From the NCBI RefSeq assembly GCF_900230225.1, contig NZ_OCNH01000001.1, forward strand, positions 1,426,001-1,490,000: a DNA stretch of 64,000 bases, in the 5' to 3' direction. Shown here piece after piece: positions 8,353 to 17,043 of the stretch (positions are counted from its first letter, which is position 1; each line of letters starts with the position of its first letter). Source of the DNA: Spirosoma fluviale. GTDB taxonomy: Bacteria; Bacteroidota; Bacteroidia; Cytophagales; Spirosomataceae. The notes beneath the pieces are model-generated. The model searched no databases. It was not told the origin of the DNA and saw nothing but the letters and a program-made list of their open reading frames with translations. A program made the translations under genes and the position numbers.

Positions 8353-9984
8353 ATGGCATTCCTATCCCCATACACGGCGGTACTTACCGCCACAACAGCC
8401 GCCCACCTGCTGCGTCGGGCTACCTTCGGTCCAACACCGGCTGAAATAGGGAATTTTACGGGAATAACTGCCCAGGAAGCGGTTGCACGTCTTATTGGGA
8501 ATAGCCGTTATGCCACCCCGCCACCAGTTGACCTCGACGAAACGAAAGCAACGGTCGGACAGCCGTTTATGGCATTGCCTTTTGATTCAGACCGTAATTA
8601 CGAACTCGGCCAGTGCGTGCGATACTGGTGGCTGGCGTTGATGACTTCATCGGGTACAGCACCGGGCTTGCTCGAAAAACTGGCCCTGTTCTGGCAAAAT
8701 CATTTCGTTATCACCCGAACCGTCGTGGGCGATTACCGATTCATCTACCAGTATATTCAGTTTATCCGGGCCAATGCCCTGGGCAATTTTCATGCGCTGG
8801 TAACCGGGATGACCAAAGAGCCCGCTATGCTGGCGTACCTGAACGGCGACCAGAATCGGGTTGGCAATCCCAATGAAAACTACGCCCGCGAACTTCAGGA
8901 GCTGTTTACCGTAGGTACCGTAGATGCCAATGGAGCGAAGAATTATAGCGAAGATGACGTAAAAGCGACTGCCAGAGTGCTGACGGGCTGGGGGCATACC
9001 AACCAAAATGCGACCGGCTCAACGGGTATTTCGACTACGTTTACCAACAGTCTTCACGACGCAACCGACAAAACCTTTTCGGCCCATTATAATAATACTG
9101 TGATACGGGGCCGGACAACATCAGCGTCGGCGGGTGATGCCGAGCTGAACGACCTCGTTACCATGCTGCTGCGGCATCCGCAATGCCCCCGATTTATTTG
9201 CCGGAAACTGTACCGCTGGTACGTAAACCCGACCGTCACGCCCACCGTCGAAGCCAACGTCATCGGCCCCCTCGCCGACTTCTTTGCCAGCCCGGCCAAT
9301 AATTTTGCCATTCAGCCGGTTGTCGAGAAACTGCTGACGAGCCAGGTCTTTTTTGATCCGGCCAACATCGGCACGTTGGTTAAATCACCGGCCGAGCTGA
9401 TCCTGGGGAGCATGCGGTTTTTCAACCAGCCGATTCCGGACATGGTGACGGACTCGGTGGCATTTCGGAAATACTTCGAATTTGTGTTTTATCAGATGAA
9501 CGACATGCAAATGGGGCTTATCGATCAGCCAGCTGTGCAGGGGTACGATGCCTATTACCAAACGGGCCTTACCCGGCTCTGGATCAATACCACGACCATT
9601 GGTTTGCGGGGCAACCTAACCGATGCCTATGTCTGGCGGTGGCTGGAAATTAAGCCGGGATACACACTGGGAATCGACTTACTGGCCTGGATAACGGCTA
9701 TACAGCCCAATTTTTCTGACGTTACCGGAACGCCGGCCATCACCTGTGGGGATGTACTGGCCAGTTTACAGAAAAACCTGTTTTCGTTTGATCTCAACCC
9801 GGCTCAAACCAGCTTTTTAATTGATACCATCATGATGCAGGGAGTGCCCCGCGCCGATTGGCTCTACGAGTGGAACGCCTACCGGCGACAGCCAGCTGAT
9901 GCCGTGAGTCGGTTTGGTGTGTTGTGGCGCTTGCAGAATCTGATGCGGTACATGCTTCGCATGGCGGAGTACCACGTTTTTTAA
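8353..9984 (+). CDS. DUF1800 domain protein
   Basis: 543 residues. N-terminal AAHLLRRATFGPTPAEI and the central LALFWQNHFVITRTVV and NENYARELQELFTVGT are hallmarks of DUF1800, a family almost always paired with DUF1501. No signal peptide is visible, although most of the family act outside the cytoplasm. It sits 49 bp ahead of the DUF1501 gene and is surely co-transcribed. Biochemical role is unknown; there are suggestions of a role with extracellular polymers or sorting, which the sequence does not test. Confidence 0.9.
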   Translation: MAFLSPYTAVLTATTAAHLLRRATFGPTPAEIGNFTGITAQEAVARLIGNSRYATPPPVDLDETKATVGQPFMALPFDSDRNYELGQCVRYWWLALMTSSGTAPGLLEKLALFWQNHFVITRTVVGDYRFIYQYIQFIRANALGNFHALVTGMTKEPAMLAYLNGDQNRVGNPNENYARELQELFTVGTVDANGAKNYSEDDVKATARVLTGWGHTNQNATGSTGISTTFTNSLHDATDKTFSAHYNNTVIRGRTTSASAGDAELNDLVTMLLRHPQCPRFICRKLYRWYVNPTVTPTVEANVIGPLADFFASPANNFAIQPVVEKLLTSQVFFDPANIGTLVKSPAELILGSMRFFNQPIPDMVTDSVAFRKYFEFVFYQMNDMQMGLIDQPAVQGYDAYYQTGLTRLWINTTTIGLRGNLTDAYVWRWLEIKPGYTLGIDLLAWITAIQPNFSDVTGTPAITCGDVLASLQKNLFSFDLNPAQTSFLIDTIMMQGVPRADWLYEWNAYRRQPADAVSRFGVLWRLQNLMRYMLRMAEYHVF

Positions 9985-10033
9985 CTGACGCTGGCAGTTG
10001 TATGATAAAATCAGTTACTAACCCCCGCTTCAA

Positions 10034-11542
10034 ATGAATCGAAGGGACTTTCTTTCGGCAGCATCGGCCAGTATGCTTCCCGTTATGCTCGATGGATTTG
10101 GCCTGAAAGCCATGAGTCGGCAGTCGGCTCTCGTTCAGTCACTGCTGCAAACGTCGGCTCTGAGTACAGACCGTGTGCTGGTTATGGTGTACCTCAACGG
10201 CGGGAACGACGGGTTGAATACGGTACTTCCGCTCGATCAACTGTCGGTTTACAATGGGCTCAGAAGCAACATCGCTCTTCCGCAAAACCGGATTCTGGCG
10301 CTGGATGGTAACCCGGCCACTGGTTTTCATCCGGCCATGAGCGGGATGCGAAACCTGTACAATGAGGGCAAACTGACGATCGTGCATTCTGTTTCGTACC
10401 CGAACCCGGATTTGTCGCATGCTCGCTCCACGGATATCTGGATGACGGGGGTTGACGCCAGCCAAACCTCGACCTCCGGCTGGGCGGGCCGGTACCTGGA
10501 CAACCGCTTTCCGGATTATCCGAACGGCTACCCAAATCCGCTCATGGACGATCCGTTGGCTATTCAGATTGGGTATGTTACCTCTACCGCTTTGCTCGGC
10601 AGCCAGCAGTCGATGGCCATTGCGCTCAACGACCCCGATAACTTTTACGCGCTGGTTGGTATCAATGATCCGGTTTCGCCCCCGGAAACCGTGCCGGGGG
10701 ATGCCGGAGCCCTGCTTTCGTTTATCCGGAAACAGCAGAATCTCGCCGTTGGCTATGCCGAAAAAATCAAGGCGGCCGCCGATGCGGGGAAGAATCTGGC
10801 CGCTTATCCAGAACCCAATGCGGGTAATTCACTGGCCGAACAACTGAAAATTGTGGCCCGGTTGATTCATGGCGGATTGAAAACCAAGGTCTATTATGTA
10901 TCCATGAATGGATTTGATACGCACTCGGCGCAGGTAGACCCCACCGATACCACGAAGGGTGAGCACGCTACTCTGCTGAGTAAGCTGTCGGCTGCGCTGG
11001 CTTCGTTCCAGCGGGATCTGGAGATGCAGGAGACGGCCAATCGGGTTATTGGTATGACATTTTCGGAGTTTGGGCGCAGGGCCAATGCCAACGCTTCGGC
11101 GGGAACCGATCATGGCGTGGCCGCACCTATGTTTGTCTTTGGAACAGGCGTTAAGCACCAGACAATTGGCACCAACCCAGACTTGTCCAACCTGACAGGG
11201 ATGTACGGGAACAAGGATATCGGGATGCAGATCGACTTCCGGCGCGTGTATAGCGACATACTAACGGATTGGTTTGGGGTGGATAGGACCACCACGGGTT
11301 CGCTGCTCTTCCGGGAGTTTCCGACCGTATCGTTGTTTTCGAACACGATAGAAACAATTGCGTCGGGCAACTGGCAGGATCGGAGCGTGTGGACCATCGG
11401 GCGGGTACCAATGGCCTCTGAATACGTCAAAATAAACGCAGGACACACCCTCACCGTCGACCGGACGATTACCGTTAAGAACATCCGGCTGGCCGGTAAA
11501 TTAAACTTCACCGGGCCTTATTCCATTCGGATGACTGGCTGA
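10034..11542 (+). CDS. DUF1501 domain protein with C-terminal extension
   Basis: 502 residues. N-terminal MNRRDFLSAASASMLP is a Tat-like signal (twin Arg then hydrophobic stretch). The core has VMVYLNGGNDGLNTVLP, HSVSYPNPDLSHARSTDIW and GMTFSEFGRRANANASAGTD, typical of DUF1501, a relative of the alkaline phosphatase/sulfatase fold. After the core (about residue 430) there is an extra beta-rich tail with GNWQDRSVWTIGRVP and INAGHTLTVDRTITVKNI that resembles a G8-like or cell-surface beta-helix segment. Partner of the DUF1800 gene upstream; function unknown. Confidence 0.88.
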   Translation: MNRRDFLSAASASMLPVMLDGFGLKAMSRQSALVQSLLQTSALSTDRVLVMVYLNGGNDGLNTVLPLDQLSVYNGLRSNIALPQNRILALDGNPATGFHPAMSGMRNLYNEGKLTIVHSVSYPNPDLSHARSTDIWMTGVDASQTSTSGWAGRYLDNRFPDYPNGYPNPLMDDPLAIQIGYVTSTALLGSQQSMAIALNDPDNFYALVGINDPVSPPETVPGDAGALLSFIRKQQNLAVGYAEKIKAAADAGKNLAAYPEPNAGNSLAEQLKIVARLIHGGLKTKVYYVSMNGFDTHSAQVDPTDTTKGEHATLLSKLSAALASFQRDLEMQETANRVIGMTFSEFGRRANANASAGTDHGVAAPMFVFGTGVKHQTIGTNPDLSNLTGMYGNKDIGMQIDFRRVYSDILTDWFGVDRTTTGSLLFREFPTVSLFSNTIETIASGNWQDRSVWTIGRVPMASEYVKINAGHTLTVDRTITVKNIRLAGKLNFTGPYSIRMTG

Positions 11543-11589
11543 TTCCTGTGCCTAATTTTTTCGTGTTGCTTACCCTTCTGTCAATCAGA

Positions 11590-11620
11590 TTGCGTTGCAT
11601 TTAGTAATTCCGTTACTTTA
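11590..11620 (+). promoter_or_regulatory. Possible promoter for the dienoyl-CoA isomerase operon
   Basis: TTG at 11590-11592 and TTACTTTA at 11613-11620, 20 bases apart, 30 bases before the ATG at 11651. The -7 box departs from TAnnTTTG at two positions. Confidence 0.35.
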
Positions 11621-11650
11621 CGAAAATCGTATGCAAGCATACTAATCTCC

Positions 11651-12490
11651 ATGAATAAAACGTATGAGTCTTTATCATTCGAGCAGGTCGATGGCGTGAT
11701 GACCGTTTCGCTGCTCGGTCCCGGCAAAGGAAATGCGATGGGGCCGGAGTTTTGGGAAGAACTACCCCTGGCGATGGATGAAATTAATCGGATGTCCGAC
11801 GTTCGGTGTATTGTTTTTCGGGGGAGTGGCGATCATTTCAGCTACGGCCTCAATATTGCCCAAATGATGCCCCGACTGGGTTCCATGACAACGGGCACGG
11901 TACTGGCCCACCAACGGGTTGATCTGATGGCGCAAATCCGGCAGATGCAGCTGGGCTTCCAAAAAATGCACGAATCCTCAAAACCGGTCATTGCGGCCGT
12001 TCACGGCTGGTGTATTGGGGGTGGAGTCAACATGATTGCCGCTGCCGACATTCGGCTTTGCTCACGGGACGCCCGGTTTAGTTTGCGGGAGGCCAAACTC
12101 GCCATCACGCCGGATATTGGCGGTCTGCAATTCCTGCCGACCATCATTGGGCAGGGGTTCACCCGCGAAATGGCCTTTACCGGAGCCGATTACGACGCGG
12201 CTTTTGCCGAACGCATTGGCCTTGTCAACCATGTGTACGACACACCCGACCAGCTTTTCGAAGCGGCTGCCACGCTGGCCCGGCAAATTGCCGATAACCC
12301 GGCCACCGCCGTTCAGGGGGCCAAGCGAGTGCTGAATTACAGCCTGAACAAATCTATTGAAGACGGTTTACAATACGTAGCCGTCTGGAATTCAAGCCAG
12401 TTACAGTCCAGCGATTTCAGCGAAGCCATGCAGGCAACAGTAGAAAAGCGCAAGGCCGAGTTTAACAAGAAAATAAACAAAGGGTATTAG
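11651..12490 (+). CDS. Crotonase, probable delta3,5-delta2,4-dienoyl-CoA isomerase (ECH1-type)
   Basis: 279-residue crotonase-fold protein. The oxyanion region (HGWCIGGGVNM) and SLREAKLAITPDIGGLQFLP look like ECH1-type isomerases, where an acid pair follows KEVD and AADVG. Here E147 and D155 occupy those places, but the third acidic site (GGGVD in ECH1) is N127. The enzyme would move conjugated double bonds during beta-oxidation of unsaturated fatty acids. Its stop overlaps the start of a DECR1-type reductase, which fits that role. A plain enoyl-CoA hydratase is less likely because the usual hydratase Glu is replaced. Confidence 0.8.
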   Translation: MNKTYESLSFEQVDGVMTVSLLGPGKGNAMGPEFWEELPLAMDEINRMSDVRCIVFRGSGDHFSYGLNIAQMMPRLGSMTTGTVLAHQRVDLMAQIRQMQLGFQKMHESSKPVIAAVHGWCIGGGVNMIAAADIRLCSRDARFSLREAKLAITPDIGGLQFLPTIIGQGFTREMAFTGADYDAAFAERIGLVNHVYDTPDQLFEAAATLARQIADNPATAVQGAKRVLNYSLNKSIEDGLQYVAVWNSSQLQSSDFSEAMQATVEKRKAEFNKKINKGY

Positions 12491-13398
12491 TGAGTACCAA
12501 ACACAAAACCATGAATGTAAGCGGGATGCTGCGCGACGATGCGCTGAAAGGAAAGACGATTATTGTAACCGGGGGCGGTACGGGCCTTGGTAAATCCATC
12601 AGCCGGTATCTGCTTCAGTTGGGGGCCAACGTAACCATTTGCAGTCGGCGTCAAAACGTGATTGACGAGACGGCGAAGGAGTTGATGGCCGAGACCGGCG
12701 GTCAGGTGCTGGCCGTAGCCTGCGACGTGCGGAACACCACCGAGATTGAGAACGTGATTGCCCGGACAATTGACACGTTTGGCCGGATCGACGGGCTGCT
12801 CAACAACTCGGCCGGTAACTTTATCAGCCCTACCGAGCGGTTGTCGTATAAGGCGTTCGATACCATTGTGGACATTGTGCTGCGCGGTACCTATTACTTC
12901 ACGCTGGCCGTGGGTAAGTACTGGATCGAGAACAAGATTCCCGGTACGGTCCTGAACATATCCACGACCTACGCCACTACGGGTTCAGGTTACGTGGTGC
13001 CGTCGGCGGTGGCCAAGGGCGGTGCGCTCATCATGACCAAATCGCTGGCCGCTGAGTGGGGTAAGTACGGTATCCGTCTGAACGCCATTGCGCCCGGTCC
13101 GTTCCCTACCAAAGGCGCCTGGGACCGGCTCTTTCCCGAGCCACTGGCTAGCATGATGGACCCTACCAGCCGCATTCCGCTCCACCGAGTTGGCGAACAT
13201 GGCGAACTGGCGAATCTGGCTGCGTTTCTGTTGTCGGATTTTTCGGGCTATATCACCGGCGAAAGCATTACGATTGACGGGGGCGAAGTGCTCATGGCGG
13301 GTGAATTCAGTCACCTGGAAAAGGTCACGACCGACCAGTGGGACATGATTGAGCAAACCATCAAACAAGCCAATCGGGCGAGTAAAAAGAGTGAATAA
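12490..13398 (+). CDS. SDR oxidoreductase, 2,4-dienoyl-CoA reductase (DECR1-type)
   Basis: 302 residues. Rossmann motif VTGGGTGLGK (about 27-35), NNSAGN, and catalytic Y161/K176 in YATTGSGYVVPSAVAK. The stretches SLAAEWGKYGIRLN and GEFSHLEKVTTDQWD near the C-terminus match the mitochondrial 2,4-dienoyl-CoA reductase pattern closely. It would reduce 2,4-dienoyl-CoA with NADPH. The GTG start overlaps the previous stop (TAGTG) and is preceded by AAAGGG, favouring translational coupling; an ATG at 12511 is the alternative. Confidence 0.85.
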   Translation: MSTKHKTMNVSGMLRDDALKGKTIIVTGGGTGLGKSISRYLLQLGANVTICSRRQNVIDETAKELMAETGGQVLAVACDVRNTTEIENVIARTIDTFGRIDGLLNNSAGNFISPTERLSYKAFDTIVDIVLRGTYYFTLAVGKYWIENKIPGTVLNISTTYATTGSGYVVPSAVAKGGALIMTKSLAAEWGKYGIRLNAIAPGPFPTKGAWDRLFPEPLASMMDPTSRIPLHRVGEHGELANLAAFLLSDFSGYITGESITIDGGEVLMAGEFSHLEKVTTDQWDMIEQTIKQANRASKKSE

Positions 13399-13400
13399 GA

Positions 13401-13482
13401 AATGAATAATGAAGAATGCATAATGACGGATAAACACTCGACAAGCCTACTATTATTCATTATTCACTCTCCATTATTCATT
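13401..13482. repeat. AT-rich imperfect inverted repeat
   Basis: AATGAATAATG at 13401-13411 and CATTATTCATT at 13472-13482 are exact complements; the inner parts pair only loosely. It follows the reductase stop and may serve as a transcript end. Confidence 0.35.
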
Positions 13483-13563
13483 AATTTTCGCTTCATTCTT
13501 CACTGATTTTCGGCACCTTTGTGCCCATTTTTCAGTTATAAGGTTGTACTAAAATTCGTTAAA

Positions 13564-14082
13564 ATGCCTAACTGGTTTCTCGGGAAAATCCGCTATCAGC
13601 AGCCCATCGACGACTCGAACGTCGGTAGTCGAAATGAGGAGTTTATCAAGCAAAAAACGGTAACGGAGGCTTATCTGGTGGATGCCGTTAGTTATACGGA
13701 TGCCGAAGGCAGGCTGTATCAGGAGATTGCCGCCAACACGCCCGACTTTGAAATTACCAATATCTCGCGCATGAAACTGGCCGATGTTTTTCACATCGAA
13801 GACGGTGGCGAAGTCTGGTATAAGGTGAAAGCCATGTTTATTACGGACGATGAAAAAACGGGTAAGCAGAAGAAAACGCCCAGCGTGATGCTCGTTAACG
13901 GCGAAAACCCCAAACAGGCTTACGAGCGTGTGGAGGAAAGCCTGAAGTCGGCCCTTGATCCATTTGAGATCACGGATGTCAACACCACGAAGATTCTGGA
14001 GATATTCCCGTATAATGAGGAAGAGAAACGGAATCTGCGTCCGCTCAGCGAAGTGCTAAGCCCCGAACCCGAATCCGTATAA
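13564..14082 (+). CDS. DUF4494 domain protein
   Basis: 172 residues from the ATG at 13564. The opening PNWFLGKIRYQ and the segments VTEAYLVDAVSYTDAEGRLYQE and WYKVKAMFITDDEKTGKQKK match DUF4494, a Bacteroidota family of unknown function. Soluble, charged, no signal peptide. It is a single gene ended by a clear terminator. A start 15 codons upstream is possible but adds a Cys/Phe-rich stretch not seen in the family. Confidence 0.85.
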   Translation: MPNWFLGKIRYQQPIDDSNVGSRNEEFIKQKTVTEAYLVDAVSYTDAEGRLYQEIAANTPDFEITNISRMKLADVFHIEDGGEVWYKVKAMFITDDEKTGKQKKTPSVMLVNGENPKQAYERVEESLKSALDPFEITDVNTTKILEIFPYNEEEKRNLRPLSEVLSPEPESV

Positions 14083-14092
14083 TATACCCGAC

Positions 14093-14126
14093 AGAAGGCC
14101 ACTCTTTACAGAATGGCCTTCTTTTT
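14093..14126 (+). terminator. Rho-independent terminator after DUF4494 gene
   Basis: Stem AGAAGGCCA/TGGCCTTCT, 12-base loop, followed by a T-rich run. Confidence 0.75.
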
Positions 14127-14158
14127 GTGCGAAATTATTGACTTTCAGCGTCAAATAC

Positions 14159-14189
14159 TTGCGTTGAATCTGTCCGGTATAGATATTTG
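14159..14189 (+). promoter_or_regulatory. Possible promoter of the metal island
   Basis: TTG at 14159-14161 and GATATTTG at 14182-14189 (one mismatch to TAnnTTTG), 20 bases apart and 7 bases before the ATG at 14197. The untranslated leader would be very short. Confidence 0.4.
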
Positions 14190-14196
14190 CTACTGT

Positions 14197-14646
14197 ATGA
14201 AACGCACGCTGTTCCAATTGTTCAACCTCCTCATGGCCTGTGTCGTACTGCTCAGCAGTACCGGCTTTGGTCTGGTCGAACATTCGTGCCAGATGCGTGG
14301 CAAGAAGAAGACGGTAGTCGTTGCGTTTAGCGAGATGAAAACCCAGCCCGGCTGCGCTATCGACAAACAACCGATGCCGTCGCAGCAAACGGTTCTCAAA
14401 AAAACGGAGTGCTGCCAGGATGATCAGCGGTTCGAGAACATCGACGTTTCGTCGTCGCTGAGCCAGTTTGTTGCCAAGTTCGTAAAAATTGTTGCCGAAG
14501 CCGTTGTGGCTGGTGTTGCCGCCGTTCTGGTGTGGGTTATTGACGTTGTTTTTGCCGAACGCAGTACGTCCGTTGCTTCCTTTACGTCTCCGCCCTCCCT
14601 CTCCGGGCGCGAAATTGTGACCCTCGTTCGTAGTCTCCTCATTTGA
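14197..14646 (+). CDS. HYC_CC_PP family protein
   Basis: 149 residues. N-terminal signal/anchor (LFQLFNLLMACVVLLSSTGFG), then VEHSCQMRG (the HYC position, here HSC), a central TECCQDD (CC) and a late TSPPSLSG (PP), the three landmarks that name this Bacteroidota family. A second hydrophobic helix is at about 105-125. The role is unknown, but conserved Cys/His suggest metal binding in the envelope, and genes of this type often sit by metal-linked TonB receptors as here. Start chosen at the Met that opens the signal peptide. Confidence 0.8.
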   Translation: MKRTLFQLFNLLMACVVLLSSTGFGLVEHSCQMRGKKKTVVVAFSEMKTQPGCAIDKQPMPSQQTVLKKTECCQDDQRFENIDVSSSLSQFVAKFVKIVAEAVVAGVAAVLVWVIDVVFAERSTSVASFTSPPSLSGREIVTLVRSLLI

Positions 14647-14724
14647 TTTGTTGATTGAGTTCATGTTTACCCGTGTCTTCCCGATGCGGGTGTATAGTGA
14701 TTTCTTGCTCTAATCAACAACATT

Positions 14725-17043
14725 ATGCAATTCCATTTTGTACGGATTGTCCTGCTTTTAGGTGGGCTGTTTCTGTGCGACTCCGTCGTAGCACAATCCG
14801 ATTCAACACTACTTCCAAAACCAACCGTTCGGGGTAGCGTTGCCGAAACCGTCCATGATAAGCGTGTGCCACTCGTAGGGGCAACTGTGCTGTGGGCTGG
14901 TACCACAACAGGTACGGTAACCGATGCTGAAGGTCGATTTCAGGTGCCTTTTTCAACTGCTTCCAGGCAATTAATCGTCAGTTATGTCGGCTACCAGCCA
15001 GATACCCTTACGGTTACGTACCCTTCCGAAGAGTTGACCATAACGTTACGCTCCGAGCGAACGCTTCAGGAGGTTACGGTATCCGGCGCACCGGGACAGA
15101 TCGACCGTATCAACCCTATCCAAACCGAGTTTATCAACCAGCGAACACTGGCTAAAGCGGCCTGCTGCAACCTGTCCGAAAGTTTCGAGACCAATGCATC
15201 CGTCAGCGTTTCGTATAGCGATGCCGTTACGGGTGCCAAACAGATTCAGTTTTTAGGCTTGGGCGGCCAGTACGTTCAAACCAATGTCGAGAATATCCCC
15301 ACCGTTCGCGGACTGGCCACAACCTTTGGGCTGAACTACATTCCGGGTACCTGGATCACGAGTATCGACGTTGGTAAAGGGGCCGGTTCGGTGGTGAATG
15401 GCTATGAGTCCATGAGCGGCCAGATGAACGTTGAGCTGCAAAAACCGGACGACAAACAAACGCTGTTCGTGAATGGCTACGCCAACAGTTTCGGTCGGTT
15501 GGAAGGCAATGTCAACTGGTCGAAACCGCTGAGCAAAAAGTGGAGCATGGGCGTGTTGGGTCATGCCAGCACCCTTCGGAATGAGATTGACCAGAATAAC
15601 GACGGTTTTCGGGATTTGCCGCTTTACAACCAGGTCAATGCCATCAATCGCTACAAATACAGCAGCGAGCGATTCATGGCCCAGTTTGGCGTGAAGGCGC
15701 TTTATGAAGACCGGGATGGTGGGCAACTATCCTCCTTCGACTCGCCCCAGGGCGTAGGGCGTTATCAATTCGGGAACACGACCAAACGGATTGAGTTCTT
15801 CTCAAAAACGGCCATCCTTTATCCGAATAAACCGTATCAGGGCCTGGGTCTCATTTTGAACGGCCTCCACCACGACCAGACCGCCCGCCTGGGCTTTCGG
15901 CCCTATAGTGGTCAGCAGCGTACGTTCTACGCCAATCTGATCTATCAGAACATCATCGGGAATACCAATCACGCTTACAAAGCGGGTATCAGTTATTTGC
16001 TGGATGATTATCACGAATCGTTGGGCAGTTTACATACAAAACGGACGGAGTCGGTGCCGGGCGTATTCGCGGAATATACGTATACATATCCCGAAAAGCT
16101 GATTTTCGTACTGGGAGGCCGCTTTGATTACCACAATCTGTTTGGATCTCAATTCACTCCGCGGGCACACCTGAAGTACACGATCAATGAGGAACTCGCG
16201 GTGCGGGCCTCGGCGGGGCGGGGCTTCCGGGTAGCGAATCCGCTGAGCGAAAACATGGGTTTTCTGGTGAGTTCGCGGTCGGTGTTCATGTACGAAAACA
16301 GAAATGCCGGTCCGTTCAAGAACTGGAATTTAGGGCCGTTGAAGCCCGAAGTGTCCTGGAACTACGGCCTGAGCGTGACGAACGATTTCTCGCTGCTCGG
16401 CATGAAAGCAACCCTGGTGCTGGACTACTACCGAACCGATTTTCAAAATCAGCTCGTCGTTAACGTAGAAACGTCCTCGCTGCTGTATTTCTACAATCTG
16501 CGGGATAACTACCATCATGGGAAATCGTACGCCAATAGCTTCCAGGCCGAACTAAACGTGCAGCCTGCCAAGCGGGTCGAGGTGAAGCTAGCCTACCGGC
16601 TCTTCGATACACAGCAAAGCACCGCCTTGCCCGCCGGTGATACGGTGCTGTTGCCGAGAATGATGGTCCCCCGCGAGCGGGTACTGCTCAACGTAGGGTA
16701 TGCGCTGCCATTTGATAAGTGGAAATTTGACGCGACCCTCCAGTGGAATGGCCCCCGTCGGATTCATTACCTGCGGGAGGGTTACGTACACCAGAACAAC
16801 CAGAATTCGCCGGAAGATTATTCGCCGGGTTTTTATAACCTGAATGCACAGGTGAGCCGGGGGTTCAGAAGCGGGTGGGAGATTTACCTGGGGGGCGAAA
16901 ACCTGACCGGTTTCCGCCAGGCAGACCCCATTTTTGCGGCCAATAACCCGTACGGGCAGGACTTCGATGCCGCCGGTCGGGCGTGGGGACCCGTTACCGG
17001 ACGCATGATCTATGTAGGATTCCGTTTTAAACCCGTGAACTAA
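14725..17043 (+). CDS. TonB-dependent outer-membrane receptor with Cys-Cys plug
   Basis: 772 residues. Signal peptide ending VVAQ, a carboxypeptidase-regulatory-like domain (about 34-108, VRGSVAETVHDKRVPLVGA), plug domain (about 115-235) and 22-strand-type barrel to the C-terminus (final strand ends in FRFKPVN). The plug has an unusual paired Cys in KAACCNLSESFETN (C147/C148), suggestive of metal binding. Neighbours all carry metal-like motifs, so it probably imports or senses a metal or metal chelate. It overlaps the regulator gene by one base (TAATG). Confidence 0.88.
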   Translation: MQFHFVRIVLLLGGLFLCDSVVAQSDSTLLPKPTVRGSVAETVHDKRVPLVGATVLWAGTTTGTVTDAEGRFQVPFSTASRQLIVSYVGYQPDTLTVTYPSEELTITLRSERTLQEVTVSGAPGQIDRINPIQTEFINQRTLAKAACCNLSESFETNASVSVSYSDAVTGAKQIQFLGLGGQYVQTNVENIPTVRGLATTFGLNYIPGTWITSIDVGKGAGSVVNGYESMSGQMNVELQKPDDKQTLFVNGYANSFGRLEGNVNWSKPLSKKWSMGVLGHASTLRNEIDQNNDGFRDLPLYNQVNAINRYKYSSERFMAQFGVKALYEDRDGGQLSSFDSPQGVGRYQFGNTTKRIEFFSKTAILYPNKPYQGLGLILNGLHHDQTARLGFRPYSGQQRTFYANLIYQNIIGNTNHAYKAGISYLLDDYHESLGSLHTKRTESVPGVFAEYTYTYPEKLIFVLGGRFDYHNLFGSQFTPRAHLKYTINEELAVRASAGRGFRVANPLSENMGFLVSSRSVFMYENRNAGPFKNWNLGPLKPEVSWNYGLSVTNDFSLLGMKATLVLDYYRTDFQNQLVVNVETSSLLYFYNLRDNYHHGKSYANSFQAELNVQPAKRVEVKLAYRLFDTQQSTALPAGDTVLLPRMMVPRERVLLNVGYALPFDKWKFDATLQWNGPRRIHYLREGYVHQNNQNSPEDYSPGFYNLNAQVSRGFRSGWEIYLGGENLTGFRQADPIFAANNPYGQDFDAAGRAWGPVTGRMIYVGFRFKPVN

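Noticed and set aside
8613..11511. Several overlapping frames within the DUF1800 and DUF1501 genes
   Set aside because: Arg/Pro-rich or repetitive translations in other frames of well-supported genes.
12490..13398. SDR as CouN-type dehydrogenase for hydroxycinnamate side chains
   Set aside because: C-terminal words match 2,4-dienoyl-CoA reductase closely and it is coupled to a dienoyl-CoA isomerase far from the aromatic genes.
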